Part shown: piece by piece, positions 9,342 through 18,920 of the stretch
Numbering within the stretch: position 1 is the first letter of the stretch
Layout: each line of letters opens with the position of its first letter
Source of the DNA: Oceaniradius stylonematis
GTDB lineage: Bacteria; Pseudomonadota; Alphaproteobacteria; Rhizobiales; Rhizobiaceae
Direction: 5' to 3'
NCBI RefSeq assembly: GCF_003149475.2
Contig: NZ_QFWV02000002.1
Span: 353,539 to 401,312, forward strand
Length of the DNA: 47,774 nucleotides
Translations under genes and position numbers: made by a program
The notes under the pieces: generated by a model
The model's database searches: none
The model's input: the letters and a program-made list of their open reading frames with translations, nothing else
What the model was told of the DNA's origin: nothing

Positions 9342-10343
9342 ATGGCCTCATCGCTCTCGCTGACCGCAAGCGCCGAAAGCTTTCCCATCGATGGCCGCTT
9401 CCGGATCGCCCGCGGCGAACGCTCCCATGCCCATGTCATCGCCTGCACGCTGGACGACGGCACCCATTCGGGCCACGGCGAATGCGTGCCTTATGCCCAT
9501 TACGGCGAAACGGTAGACGGCGTGATCGCCCAGTTGGAGTCGTTGCCCGCGCTCGATGCCTCGGCCCCTTGCGACAGGCTCCGTATCGATCTGGCATCGG
9601 CCTTGCCGCCTGGCGCGGCGCGCAACGCGGTCGACTGCGCGCTGTGGGATCTCGATGCCAAACGATCGGGTCGCCGCGTGCACGCGCTGGTGTGCCGGCA
9701 CCCGCCGCGCCCGGTCGAAACCGCGCTCACCCTGTCGCTCGACACCCCCGAAAACATGGCCGATGCCGCGCGCGCGGCGAACAAGCGGCATCTTTTGAAG
9801 ATGAAGCTGGGCGGAGACGAAGCCGACATTGCCCGCATGCACGCCGTGACGGCCAACGCCCGCGATGCGCGGATCATCGTCGATGCCAACGAATCCTGGC
9901 GCGAAGACAATCTCATCGCGATGATGGAGGAAGCCGCGCGTCTGCACATCGCGCTGGTCGAACAGCCGCTGCCGGTCGGCGAAGACGCCATTCTGGGACG
10001 CATTCCGCATCCCGTGCCGGTCTGCGCCGACGAAAGCGCCCATACGAGTGCCGATCTCGACGCGCTTGGCGCGCTCTATGACGTCGTCAACATCAAGCTC
10101 GACAAGACCGGCGGGCTGACCGAGGCGCTGGCGATGCGCGACAAGGCCCGCCGGATGGGGTTCGGCGTCATGGTCGGCTGCATGGTCGGAACCTCGCTCG
10201 CCATGGCGCCCGCCGTCCTGCTGGCCCAGGACGCCGACTTCATCGATCTGGACGGTCCGCTGCTGCTTGCGCGCGACCGCAAGCCGGCGCTTCACTATTA
10301 CGGCAGCACTGTTTCTCCCCCCGAACCAGCGCTTTGGGGCTGA
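9342..10343 (+). CDS. Enolase-superfamily dipeptide epimerase / DgcA-type racemase
   Basis: 333 residues from the ATG at 9342, chosen because AAGGA lies 11 bp upstream and the MASSLSLTASAESFPI start fits the family; an earlier in-frame ATG at 9273 has no such site. N-terminal capping domain, then the muconate-lactonizing barrel with HLLKMKLGG (catalytic KxK), IVDANESW (metal Asp), a Glu in LVEQPLPVGED, CADES and NIKLDKTGG (opposite catalytic Lys). The ending MVGCMVGTSLAMAPAVLLAQ is typical of L-Ala-D/L-Glu epimerases and the related N-acetyl-D-glutamate racemase DgcA. No dgcN neighbour is present, so the murein dipeptide recycling role is equally possible. Confidence 0.82.
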   Translation: MASSLSLTASAESFPIDGRFRIARGERSHAHVIACTLDDGTHSGHGECVPYAHYGETVDGVIAQLESLPALDASAPCDRLRIDLASALPPGAARNAVDCALWDLDAKRSGRRVHALVCRHPPRPVETALTLSLDTPENMADAARAANKRHLLKMKLGGDEADIARMHAVTANARDARIIVDANESWREDNLIAMMEEAARLHIALVEQPLPVGEDAILGRIPHPVPVCADESAHTSADLDALGALYDVVNIKLDKTGGLTEALAMRDKARRMGFGVMVGCMVGTSLAMAPAVLLAQDADFIDLDGPLLLARDRKPALHYYGSTVSPPEPALWG

Positions 10344-10418
10344 GCCGGCATTGACGCCGCCGGGCGATCGTTTAGGTCACCCGGACAAACACGCAGCCGC
10401 CAAACCGGGAGGATGGGC

Positions 10419-11195
10419 ATGGATCTGGGATTGAAGGGCAAAAGCGCGATCGTCTGCGCATCGAGCCGCGGTCTGGGGCGCGGATGCGCCGAGGCGCTGG
10501 CCCGCGAAGGGGTCAATCTGGTGATCAATGGCCGCAACGAGCAAGCCACCGAAAAGACCGCCGAGGACCTGCGCGCCCATGGCGTCACCGTCGACATCGT
10601 CCTGGGCAGCGTGTCCGATCACGCCACGCAGGATGCCCTGTTGGAGGCCTGTCCGCAGCCCGACATCGTCGTCAACAACAATGGCGGCCCCGCCCTGCGC
10701 GATTTCCGCGAACTGGATCGCGATGCGCTGCTCGACGGCGTCACGCAGAACATGGTCACGCCCATCGAATTGATCCAGCGGACGATCGACGGAATGGCCG
10801 AGCGCGGTTTCGGGCGGATCGTCAACATCACATCGCTGTCGGTCTACCAGCCGATTTTGGGGCTCGACCTGTCGTCGGGCGCCCGGGCCGGCCTGACGGC
10901 GTTCCTCGCCGGCATCGCCCGGTCGGTCGCCGGCAGCAATGTGACGATCAACAACATCCTCCCCGGCAAGATCGACACGGACCGGATCCGTCAGACCATG
11001 GTTTACGCCGCCGACAAGCGCGGCGTCGAGTTCGACGAGGAAAAGGCCCGCCAGATCGGCGCCATCCCTGCAGGCCGATTGGGCACCCCGGAAGAGTTCG
11101 GCGCCACATGCGCGTTCCTTTGCTCCACCCATGCCGGCTACATCACCGGCCAGAACATCCGGCTCGACGGCGGGGTCTATCAAAGCGCGTTTTAA
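10419..11195 (+). CDS. Atypical SDR-family protein (YxxxK absent)
   Basis: 258 residues. The start at 10419 is preferred over the ATG at 10413, because GGGAGG (10407-10412) abuts the latter and is spaced 6 bp from the former. The Rossmann glycine motif is SSRGLGRG, the NAG-like motif is NNNGGPA, and the C-terminus ends in YITGQNIRLDGG as in FabG-like reductases. Where YxxxK is expected the sequence reads GLDLSSGARAGL, so Tyr and Lys appear replaced by Ser and Arg. Members of this subgroup are usually labelled 3-oxoacyl-ACP reductase-like, but catalysis is uncertain. It follows the epimerase gene by 75 bp. Confidence 0.85.
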   Translation: MDLGLKGKSAIVCASSRGLGRGCAEALAREGVNLVINGRNEQATEKTAEDLRAHGVTVDIVLGSVSDHATQDALLEACPQPDIVVNNNGGPALRDFRELDRDALLDGVTQNMVTPIELIQRTIDGMAERGFGRIVNITSLSVYQPILGLDLSSGARAGLTAFLAGIARSVAGSNVTINNILPGKIDTDRIRQTMVYAADKRGVEFDEEKARQIGAIPAGRLGTPEEFGATCAFLCSTHAGYITGQNIRLDGGVYQSAF

Positions 11196-11276
11196 ACGCT
11201 TTTCGGCCGGAACGAATTGTGGCAACCGCCGCATTGGTCTACCGGTTGTCGAAAACAAGAACCGGGAGGGGCGGCC

Positions 11277-13625
11277 ATGAGTGGCGAGACGGATGCAGCA
11301 AAAAAGTCGGTGCCTTCGGACCTCGACGAGAACGCGCTTTTCTTCCACCAGAACCCGGTTCCCGGCAAGCTCGAAATCCGGGCCACGAAACCGCTGGGCA
11401 ACCAGCGCGATCTGGCGCTCGCCTATTCGCCGGGTGTCGCCGCGCCCTGCCTTGCGATCGCCGCAGACCCGGCGCGGGCTGCGGACTATACCGCGCGCGC
11501 CAATCTGGTCGCCGTCGTCTCCAACGGCTCGGCCGTCCTGGGCCTCGGCAATATCGGCCCGCTCGCATCCAAGCCGGTAATGGAGGGCAAGGCCGTGCTC
11601 TTCAAGAAGTTCGCCGGCATCGACGTGTTCGACATCGAAATCGACGCGCCGGGCGTCGAGCGCATGGTCGATGTGGTTTCCGCGCTCGAACCGACCTTTG
11701 GCGGGATCAATCTCGAAGACATCAAGTCGCCCGAGTGCTTCGAAGTCGAGGAACGGTTGCGCGACATGATGGGCATTCCGGTCTTCCATGACGATCAGCA
11801 CGGCACCGCAATCATCGTCGCCGCCGGCATCCTCAACGGGCTGGAGCTTGCCGGTAAATCGATCGAGACGGCGAAGATCGTCACTTCGGGCGCCGGGGCG
11901 GCAGCGCTCGCCTGCCTCAATCTTCTCGTGTCGCTCGGTGCAAGCCTCCACAACATCATCGTCACCGACATTGACGGCGTGGTCTATGACGGCCGCCCCG
12001 GCGAGATCGATCGCTGGAAGGCCGTCTTTGCCCGCCAGACCGAGCACCGCACGCTGGAGCAGGCCATCGACGGCGCCGACGTTTTTCTGGGTCTCAGCGC
12101 CGCCGGCGTGCTCAAGCCCGAATATCTGGCCAAAATGGCGGAAAATCCGCTGATCATGGCGCTGGCAAATCCGGTTCCCGAGATCATGCCGGACGCCGCG
12201 CGGGAGGCGCGTCCCGATGCGATGATCTGCACGGGCCGGTCCGATTTCCCCAACCAGGTCAACAACGTACTGTGTTTTCCTTACATCTTTCGCGGTGCCC
12301 TCGACTGTGGCGCGCGGACCATCAACGAGGCGATGAAGGCGGCCGCCGTGACCGCCATCGCACAACTCGCCCGTGAAGAGCCCTCAGACATCGCCGCCCG
12401 CGCCTATTCGGGCGAAACGCCGATCTTCGGGCCCGACTACCTGATCCCCTCGCCCTTCGACCAGCGGCTGATCCTCCGGATCGCGCCGGCCGTCGCCAAG
12501 GCGGCGATGGAAAGCGGCGTCGCCGCGCGTCCCATCGAGGACATGGACGCCTATCGCGACCGGCTGAACCGGTTCGTCTTCCGGTCGGGCCTCGTCATGA
12601 AGCCGGTGATCTCGTCGGCCCAGGCCGCGGCCACGCACAAGGTCATCTACGCCGACGGCGAGGACGAACGCGTGTTGCGCGCCGCCCAGATCGTCCTGGA
12701 GGACCGCATCGCCGAGCCGATCCTCGTCGGCCGTCCCGAGGTGGTCGAGGCGCGGCTGAAGCGCTACGGCCTGCGGATACGGCCCGACCGGGACTTCGAA
12801 CTGGTCAATCCGGAAAACGATCCGCGCTATCGGGACTATGTCGATCATCTGATCGCCATCGGCGGCCGGCAGGGCTTCACCCCCGATTATGCCCGAACGC
12901 TTGTGCGCACCAATGCCACCGTCATCTCGGCGATCGCCCTGATGCGCGGCGAGGCCGATGCGATGATCTGCGGCCTCGACGGCCGCTATGAGCGGCATTT
13001 GCGCACCGTGCGGTCCATCGTCGGGGTCCGCGAGGGCGCGCGCGATCTGTCGGCGCTGTCGATGCTGATCTCCGGCAACGGCATGACGTTCTTCACAGAC
13101 ACCTATGTCTCAATCGATCCTACCGCCGAGGAACTGGCCGAGATGACGCTGCTCGCCGCCGAGGAGATCCGGCGTTTCGGCGTCGAACCCAAGGCCGCGC
13201 TGCTGTCGCATTCCAATTTCGGCTCGCGCGACAGCGCCTCGGCCGCCAAGATGCGCCGTGCTGTCGAAATCCTGCATGCCGCCCAGCCGGAACTGTGCGT
13301 CGATGGCGAGATGCATGCCGACAGCGCGCTCAATCCCGAGCTGCGCGCCCGCGTCCTGCCGCACTCGATCCTCGAGGGCGAGGCCAACCTTCTGGTCTTC
13401 CCGAACCTCGATGCGGCCAACATCACGCTCAATGCCGTCAAGTCGATGACCGATGCGCTGCATGTCGGCCCGATACTTCTGGGGACGCAGCGACCCGCCC
13501 ATGTGCTGACGACATCGGTAACCTCGCGCGGCGTCGTCAACATGACCGCGATCGCGGCCGTCGAAGCCGCCCAGGCCGCGGCCCAGGGCGGCACACACGC
13601 CGGCACGGCCGTTACCGGTCGTTAA
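11277..13625 (+). CDS. maeB: NADP-dependent malic enzyme with C-terminal phosphotransacetylase-like domain
   Basis: 782 residues from the ATG at 11277, preceded by GGGAGG at 11265-11270. Residues 1-430 are the malic enzyme ([52 protein letters not shown](P)-binding [14 protein letters not shown]); residues about 440-782 resemble phosphate acetyltransferase ([47 protein letters not shown]). The fused form, about 750-780 residues, is the MaeB / rhizobial Tme-Dme type converting malate to pyruvate and CO2; the tail is regulatory in known members. Whether NAD or NADP is preferred cannot be read from sequence. Confidence 0.93.
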   Translation: MSGETDAAKKSVPSDLDENALFFHQNPVPGKLEIRATKPLGNQRDLALAYSPGVAAPCLAIAADPARAADYTARANLVAVVSNGSAVLGLGNIGPLASKPVMEGKAVLFKKFAGIDVFDIEIDAPGVERMVDVVSALEPTFGGINLEDIKSPECFEVEERLRDMMGIPVFHDDQHGTAIIVAAGILNGLELAGKSIETAKIVTSGAGAAALACLNLLVSLGASLHNIIVTDIDGVVYDGRPGEIDRWKAVFARQTEHRTLEQAIDGADVFLGLSAAGVLKPEYLAKMAENPLIMALANPVPEIMPDAAREARPDAMICTGRSDFPNQVNNVLCFPYIFRGALDCGARTINEAMKAAAVTAIAQLAREEPSDIAARAYSGETPIFGPDYLIPSPFDQRLILRIAPAVAKAAMESGVAARPIEDMDAYRDRLNRFVFRSGLVMKPVISSAQAAATHKVIYADGEDERVLRAAQIVLEDRIAEPILVGRPEVVEARLKRYGLRIRPDRDFELVNPENDPRYRDYVDHLIAIGGRQGFTPDYARTLVRTNATVISAIALMRGEADAMICGLDGRYERHLRTVRSIVGVREGARDLSALSMLISGNGMTFFTDTYVSIDPTAEELAEMTLLAAEEIRRFGVEPKAALLSHSNFGSRDSASAAKMRRAVEILHAAQPELCVDGEMHADSALNPELRARVLPHSILEGEANLLVFPNLDAANITLNAVKSMTDALHVGPILLGTQRPAHVLTTSVTSRGVVNMTAIAAVEAAQAAAQGGTHAGTAVTGR

Positions 13626-13729
13626 CGTTCATCGTAAATTCAGCTTGAACGAGACATGCTGACCCCGCCCGCTTAAACAAGTGGCACGGTGTTTCTGTCA
13701 CAGTGGTGGCGGGATGGGGTTCGGCGTTG

Positions 13730-14845
13730 ATGGTGTACCGGCTTTTCAAAGCCTGTGTGGCGTGTCTGTGCGGAATGGCAATTGCCATGACGCTCGTGAC
13801 GCTGACCGCCATGTCGGCTACCCCGGCCGGTGCGCAATCCTGCAACAGTCTGCAATCGCAACTCGCCAGCGCAAGGCGCGGCAGCGGCAACCGCGCCGAA
13901 TACCGGCGCTACGCCGAGGCGGCCGAGCGCCAACAGCGCGAGTTGCGCAAGGCGCAGCGCATGTACAACCGCCAACGCTGTCGGCAGTCGGGTTCCCGGC
14001 AATGCCGGTCGCTGGGCTCGACCATCAACCAGATGCAGGCGAACCTGGGCAAGCTGCAGCGCGTGCGTGACCGCAATCGCGGCGGTGCATCGCAGCGGGA
14101 AATCCGGCGCCTCGAGCGCGCGGTCCAGCGCGCCTGCAGCCGCAGCCAGTCGACACGCATCGCTTCGGTCCGCCGGGAGCCCGGCACGGTGAGGCGGGCG
14201 CAACCCAACCGCAACCATGCATCACGGCCGGTTGCCCCTGCCCGGCCTTCCTTCGCCGGTGAACACCGGACGCTGTGCGTGCGCACATGCGACGGCTACT
14301 TCTTCCCGATCTCGTTTGCCACGAACGCCGACCAATTCGAGCGGGACAAGGCGATATGCGCAGCCCTTTGCCCAGCAGCGCCCACCATGCTGTTCACGCA
14401 CCGCAGCGGCGATGATGACGGCCCGCGGAACATGACGGCATTGGACGGCACCGCCTATACCGATCTTGCCACGGCGTTCGACTTCCGCGAGCGCCGGCGA
14501 AGCGAGAACTGCACCTGCGGACGGGCCAACACCAGCCTGATCGGCATTGAGGGCATCACGCCGCGCCCCAGCGAAGTGCCGCCCGAGCAGGCCGACGAAG
14601 AGCCCGGTCGCTTGCCGCCGCCGCGCTTTCGCCCGGATCTGGCCGCCGATCCCGAAACCCGCGCCAACACGGCCCAGGGGCTTACGGTCGGGCGAATGAC
14701 GGATATCGCCCGCTCCGTCAGCGTCGGAGAGATCCATGATGTCGCCGACAGCCGCGACGAAATCAGGGTCGTCGGCGGAGAATTTCTTCCCGACCCAGAA
14801 GAGGCAATAGATCTGACAAATCCGGTCCCCACGCCCTTCCCGTAA
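13730..14845 (+). CDS. DUF2865-family secreted protein
   Basis: 371 residues from the ATG at 13730; a GTG at 13703 could add nine residues. A Sec signal peptide ends near PAGAQS. The mature part begins with a Gln/Arg-rich helical region (coiled coil, [20 protein letters not shown] to [10 protein letters not shown]), then the DUF2865 core: [24 protein letters not shown], the [18 protein letters not shown] segment and CTCG, with several paired cysteines suited to an oxidising periplasm. Function unknown; the family is largely confined to Rhizobiales-type bacteria. Its last 83 bp (14763-14845) overlap the 3' end of gltX on the other strand. Confidence 0.85.
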   Translation: MVYRLFKACVACLCGMAIAMTLVTLTAMSATPAGAQSCNSLQSQLASARRGSGNRAEYRRYAEAAERQQRELRKAQRMYNRQRCRQSGSRQCRSLGSTINQMQANLGKLQRVRDRNRGGASQREIRRLERAVQRACSRSQSTRIASVRREPGTVRRAQPNRNHASRPVAPARPSFAGEHRTLCVRTCDGYFFPISFATNADQFERDKAICAALCPAAPTMLFTHRSGDDDGPRNMTALDGTAYTDLATAFDFRERRRSENCTCGRANTSLIGIEGITPRPSEVPPEQADEEPGRLPPPRFRPDLAADPETRANTAQGLTVGRMTDIARSVSVGEIHDVADSRDEIRVVGGEFLPDPEEAIDLTNPVPTPFP

Positions 14846-16142
14846 GCGCGATCCGCAGCGGCATGAACAGCGCCCTGCCCTTGCGGCCCGATTGCGCCTT
14901 CGCCGCTTCGGTCCAGCGCTTCCACAGTGTGGGGTCCACCGTGCCTTCGGGCAGGCAATCGAACGCTGCGCGCGCATAGGCCAGATCGTCGCCATCGAGC
15001 GCCGCGTCCTTGGCTGGACGATCGGTGATCACCGGCCACCAGTCGGCCGCGTCGGCCACCTTCTTCACATTGGAGCGGATCATGACCCAGAACGCTTCGG
15101 CGCGCGGATCGTCCACGTCGACGCCGGCATCGCCCAGCCGCGTGCGCACCACATCGAACGGCAGATCGTGCACCAGCGTCTGGTTCAGTCCGTCCAGATC
15201 GGCGGGGTCGAATTTTGCCGCCGATTTGGTCGTCGCCGTGATGTCGAAGGCACCGGTCAGCGCCTCCATGTCCGCCATCGCGGATATCGCGGTCGACGAC
15301 CCGGTCAGGACCGCCAGGCTGGCCACCGCCATCGGCTCGTAGCCTGCCTCGGCCAGGCTCTTGATCGACAGCGCGCCCGAGCGCTTGGACAGGCCCTCGC
15401 CGCTGGCCGTGGTCAAAAGGTTGTGGTGCCCGAATGCCGGCGGCTCGGCGCCGAGCGCCCGGAAGATCGCCATCTGCACGCCGGTGTTGGTGACGTGATC
15501 GTCGCCGCGAATGACGTGGGTGACGCCCATTTCGATGTCGTCGACCACCGAAGGCAACGTGTAGAGATAGGTGCCGTCGCCCCGGATCAGAACCGGATCG
15601 GACATGGAAGCCAGATCGACGCTCTGCTCGCCGCGCACCGCATCGCTCCAGCGCACATCGGTGCGCTCGGGCGCAAAGGGATCGTCCGCGAAGTTGGGCA
15701 GCAGGAAGCGCCAGTGCGGCGCGTGGCCCCTTGCTTCAAGGTCCGCCTTTTCGGCGTCGGTCAGCTTCAGCGCCTCGCGGCCATAGACCGGCGGCAGCTT
15801 GCGAGTCAGGCGGATCTTGCGCCGCCGTTCCAATTCGTCCGGCGTTTCATAGCATGGATAGAGCAGCCCCGCGTCCTTGAGCGCCTGCGCCGCCTTGTCA
15901 TAGGCATCCATGCGCTGCGACTGGTAGGCGATGCGGTCCGGGTCGATGCCGAGCCAGCGCAGGTCACGCTCGATCTGCTCGGCATATTCGGCCTTCGAGC
16001 GGGCGGTATCGGTATCGTCGAAACGCAGGATGAAGGCGCCGTCGTTCTGCCGGGCAAAGAGCCAGTTGAACAGCGCGGTGCGCACATTGCCGATATGGAT
16101 ATGGCCCGTCGGCGACGGCGCGAAACGAACGGTGACAGTCAT
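14763..16142 (-). CDS. gltX: Glutamyl-tRNA synthetase
   Basis: 459-residue class I synthetase. The HIGH-type motif is HIHIG (residues 14-18, within [20 protein letters not shown]) and the KMSKS-type motif is LSKR (251-254). The body follows GluRS with [20 protein letters not shown] and RGDDHVTNT. It charges tRNA(Glu), and in organisms lacking GlnRS possibly tRNA(Gln); alphaproteobacteria often carry two copies, and which this is cannot be settled here. The start is 18 bp from the stop of the MFS gene, so both are probably cotranscribed. The 3' end overlaps the convergent DUF2865 gene by 83 bp. Confidence 0.93.
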   Translation of the reverse strand: MTVTVRFAPSPTGHIHIGNVRTALFNWLFARQNDGAFILRFDDTDTARSKAEYAEQIERDLRWLGIDPDRIAYQSQRMDAYDKAAQALKDAGLLYPCYETPDELERRRKIRLTRKLPPVYGREALKLTDAEKADLEARGHAPHWRFLLPNFADDPFAPERTDVRWSDAVRGEQSVDLASMSDPVLIRGDGTYLYTLPSVVDDIEMGVTHVIRGDDHVTNTGVQMAIFRALGAEPPAFGHHNLLTTASGEGLSKRSGALSIKSLAEAGYEPMAVASLAVLTGSSTAISAMADMEALTGAFDITATTKSAAKFDPADLDGLNQTLVHDLPFDVVRTRLGDAGVDVDDPRAEAFWVMIRSNVKKVADAADWWPVITDRPAKDAALDGDDLAYARAAFDCLPEGTVDPTLWKRWTEAAKAQSGRKGRALFMPLRIALTGRAWGPDLSDLLPLLGREEILRRRP

Positions 16143-16160
16143 GACGCCCGCTTACGGAAG

Positions 16161-17396
16161 TCACCCGGCATTGGCAAGAAGATGCGCTTCGCGGCGCTTC
16201 AGAAGGCGCCGCGACGCCATGGTCATGATCACGGCGACCACGGCGCAGTAGAACCCCATCACAACGATCTGCGCCGGATAGGCAACGCCGATATCGATCA
16301 GCGCGCCGGTCAGGCCCGGCCCGACGGCGGTGCCGAACACCATCATCGCCACGATCACCGCGCGGATCGCGCCCAGTTCGCGCGTGCCATAGATTTCCGG
16401 CCACAGCGCACCGAACAGCGTCGAGGAAAAACCGTAGGACACGCCGAGCAGCGCCATGAACAGGAACGCGCTCCATTGCGCCTCGAGCAATCCGAGCGCC
16501 AGACATGCAAGCGACAGGGGCACGAGAAAGATCGGCAGCAGCGCGGTCGCCGAAAACCGGTCGATCAGCGCGCCGGCGATCAGCACGAAGCAGATCGTCG
16601 TCACGCTCATCACGGCGAAGGAGGATGCAAAGACCGGCAGAGACCAGCCGCGCAACTCCACCAGGTAGACCTGATGAAAGAAGATGGTCGTGCCGATGAA
16701 GGCCGGCGCAAGAACGCCCGTCAGCAGAACCCAGAAGAGCGGATCGCGCATCACCTCCGCGCGGGACCAGTCGCGCGGCGCGACCGCCCTTGTGTCCGGC
16801 GGATCGGACAGCGGTTCGCGCTCCCGGGCGGTCAGAATGGAGATGAGCGGCAGCGCCACAAGGATCAGGATCGCCGCTCCGGCAAGCCAGGCATTGCGCC
16901 AGCCAAGCGCGGCGGCCAGGGCGACGAACGCGAACGGGAACAGCGCCTCGCCCGCATTGTGGCCGAGCGTGACAAGCGAGACCGCGCGTCCGCGATTGGC
17001 CGCGAACCAGCGCCCGGTGGCGGTCAGCGCGTTTTGCGTCATCATGCCCTGCCCGAACAGGCGCAGCACATAGATGACGACGACCAGCGTGGCGATATGT
17101 ACGGAAAACGCCATGCCCACAGCGCCAAGCGCCAGCAACGGCACGATGATCATCGTCACGCGCGCGGCGCCGTAGCGGTCGACGATCCGCCCGAGCCAGG
17201 GCAGGGTCAGGGCGCTGGCGAGCGTCGCAAGCATGTAGAGCCCGCCGAACTGGCCGTGGCTGAGGCCATATTCGGCGCGGATGTCGCCCGCTGAAAGCGA
17301 GATGAAGAAGGTCTGGCCGAAGGCCGAAAAGAACGTCAGCAGAAATCCGCCGGCGATCCACCGGGCGTTGTTGGCCACAAAGCGGACAAATGGCAT
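16161..17396 (-). CDS. MFS transporter
   Basis: 411 residues with twelve predicted membrane helices in two bundles, a central cytoplasmic loop with charged residues ([20 protein letters not shown] region) and the MFS loop 2-3 motif in the form [14 protein letters not shown] (about residues 63-76). Substrate unknown; the overall pattern is that of the oxalate/formate-antiporter-like (monocarboxylate) branch, which is a weak inference. It lies just upstream of gltX on the same strand with an 18-bp gap and is divergent from the VIT1/CCC1 gene. Confidence 0.85.
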   Translation of the reverse strand: MPFVRFVANNARWIAGGFLLTFFSAFGQTFFISLSAGDIRAEYGLSHGQFGGLYMLATLASALTLPWLGRIVDRYGAARVTMIIVPLLALGAVGMAFSVHIATLVVVIYVLRLFGQGMMTQNALTATGRWFAANRGRAVSLVTLGHNAGEALFPFAFVALAAALGWRNAWLAGAAILILVALPLISILTAREREPLSDPPDTRAVAPRDWSRAEVMRDPLFWVLLTGVLAPAFIGTTIFFHQVYLVELRGWSLPVFASSFAVMSVTTICFVLIAGALIDRFSATALLPIFLVPLSLACLALGLLEAQWSAFLFMALLGVSYGFSSTLFGALWPEIYGTRELGAIRAVIVAMMVFGTAVGPGLTGALIDIGVAYPAQIVVMGFYCAVVAVIMTMASRRLLKRREAHLLANAG

Positions 17397-17492
17397 GAAG
17401 AGGGCCTAGACAATGACTTCGGTCGCCCTAGCGCCTGGCCCGTCAAGAGGCAACTGGCAATGCGCGCGGCGGCCCCATCGCGGAGCAGAACC

Positions 17493-18221
17493 ATGAATCT
17501 CGAACATCGGCACGAGCCGGACGCCATCGCCGCCCGGCTGGCCGAAGGGACAAAGCCCAACTATCTGCGCGACTGGGTCTATGGCGGCATTGACGGCGCG
17601 GTGACCACTTTTGCCATCGTCGCCGGCGTGGTCGGCGCGGCGCTTTCGGCCAACATCGTCATCATTTTGGGGCTCGCCAATCTGATCGCCGATGGCATTT
17701 CGATGGCCGCCGGCAACTATTCGGCCACGAAGACCGAGCATGACGAACTTGAACGCGCCCGGGCGATGGAAAAGCGCCACATCGCGATCGATCCTGACGG
17801 CGAACGCGAGGAAATCCGGCAAATCTTCATGGCCAAGGGGTTTGAAGGCGAGACGCTCGAGCGCGCCGTCGACGCCATCACTGCCGATCGGGAGCGCTGG
17901 ATTTCAACCATGATCACGGAAGAGTTGGGTTTGAGCGAGAACATCCGCAGCCCGACGGCCGCGGCGACCGCCACGTTCGCCGCTTTCATCGCCTGCGGCG
18001 CTGTGCCGCTTGTACCCTACTTTGTCTTCGAGCCATCGACGGCAAACCCGGTGGCGCTGGCCATGACAGCCACCGTCTTTTTCATCATCGGCTCGATGAA
18101 GAGCCGCTGGTCGCTGCAGCGCTGGTGGGTCTCGGGCCTCGAAACACTGACCATCGGATGTGGCGCGGCAGCCATCGCCTTCGGCATCGGATATGCGCTA
18201 AGAGGGTTCGGGGCAGGCTGA
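17493..18221 (+). CDS. VIT1/CCC1-family Fe/Mn transporter
   Basis: 242 residues from the ATG at 17493 with GGAGCAG just upstream; an in-frame ATG at 17460 would add 11 Arg/Ala-rich residues. The opening [19 protein letters not shown] and [20 protein letters not shown] are hallmarks of the vacuolar iron transporter family: helix 1-2, then a cytoplasmic acidic/helical metal-binding segment (about 75-145, [15 protein letters not shown] to ITEELGL), then three more helices. Bacterial members move Fe2+ or Mn2+ out of the cytoplasm. A gene for an MliC-like/SH3 protein follows after 19 bp on the same strand. Confidence 0.88.
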   Translation: MNLEHRHEPDAIAARLAEGTKPNYLRDWVYGGIDGAVTTFAIVAGVVGAALSANIVIILGLANLIADGISMAAGNYSATKTEHDELERARAMEKRHIAIDPDGEREEIRQIFMAKGFEGETLERAVDAITADRERWISTMITEELGLSENIRSPTAAATATFAAFIACGAVPLVPYFVFEPSTANPVALAMTATVFFIIGSMKSRWSLQRWWVSGLETLTIGCGAAAIAFGIGYALRGFGAG

Positions 18222-18240
18222 ACTATTTGGGAGTATCCAC

Positions 18241-18855
18241 ATGGTCCGCGGATCTATCGCAACGCTGGCGTTCGCCGTTCTCGCCGGCATGGCCGTATCC
18301 AAGGCGCATGCCTCGCCGGGCTTCGATTTCGTGTGTTTCGACCGCGACATCGTCGCCTCGGTCGGGCTCGATCTGGAATGGGCGAACGCCTATCTGAAAA
18401 TCGACGGCGAGGAGACCGTGCTGCCCGCGACCGGTCAGCGCAGCGGCAACAGCTTCGCGTTCGCCGGCAACGGCCTGTCGTTTCAAGGCTTCGTGCCAGA
18501 GGGCCAATTGACCCTGGCCGACGGGCGAACGGCGCGCTGTCACCAGACCCGCGACTCGATCAAGACGATGGCGCTTTACGGTTCCGACAACAACTTTCGG
18601 TGGTCCGCCCATGACGCGCGCGGCACGGCAAGCGGCAATGTCCGCGCCGCGCCCTCGGTCTTTGCGGAAAAGGTCGCAAGCCTGGGCGACGGAGAGCCGG
18701 TCATCATCAAACGGAACACCGACGAATTCCTGGACGGTTTCTTCTGGTTCCAGATCGAATTCGGCGAAGGCGAAACCGGCTACATCTGGGGCGCGCTCCT
18801 GTGCACGGACGCAGACGAGCCCGAACTGAACACCACCGTCCGGCGCTGCTCCTGA
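18241..18855 (+). CDS. Secreted MliC-like plus SH3b two-domain protein
   Basis: 204 residues preceded by GGGAG 8-10 bp upstream. The signal peptide ends near KAHAS-P. Residues about 28-101 look like an MliC/PliC lysozyme-inhibitor fold: cysteines C32 and C100 bracket the module, with AYLKIDGEETVLP, a Gly/Phe turn region and ADGRTARC. Residues about 127-187 are a bacterial SH3 domain (GTASGNVRAAPSVFAEKVASLGDGEPV, WFQIEFGEGETGYIWGALL), commonly binding cell-wall peptides. Together they suggest a periplasmic peptidoglycan-directed protein. The MliC assignment is by pattern only; the SH3b call is firmer. Probably cotranscribed with the VIT1/CCC1 gene. Confidence 0.68.
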   Translation: MVRGSIATLAFAVLAGMAVSKAHASPGFDFVCFDRDIVASVGLDLEWANAYLKIDGEETVLPATGQRSGNSFAFAGNGLSFQGFVPEGQLTLADGRTARCHQTRDSIKTMALYGSDNNFRWSAHDARGTASGNVRAAPSVFAEKVASLGDGEPVIIKRNTDEFLDGFFWFQIEFGEGETGYIWGALLCTDADEPELNTTVRRCS

Positions 18856-18920
18856 TACCGCTGACAGCGATCGGCACCGAGACCTGCACACCACGCTGAT
18901 TACAGCCTGATTTCAGAGGC

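Noticed and set aside
14892-17294. 800-codon plus-strand open frame antisense to gltX and the MFS gene
   Set aside because: Both minus-strand genes have clear family motifs throughout; the plus frame is His/Arg/Gln-rich shadow coding.
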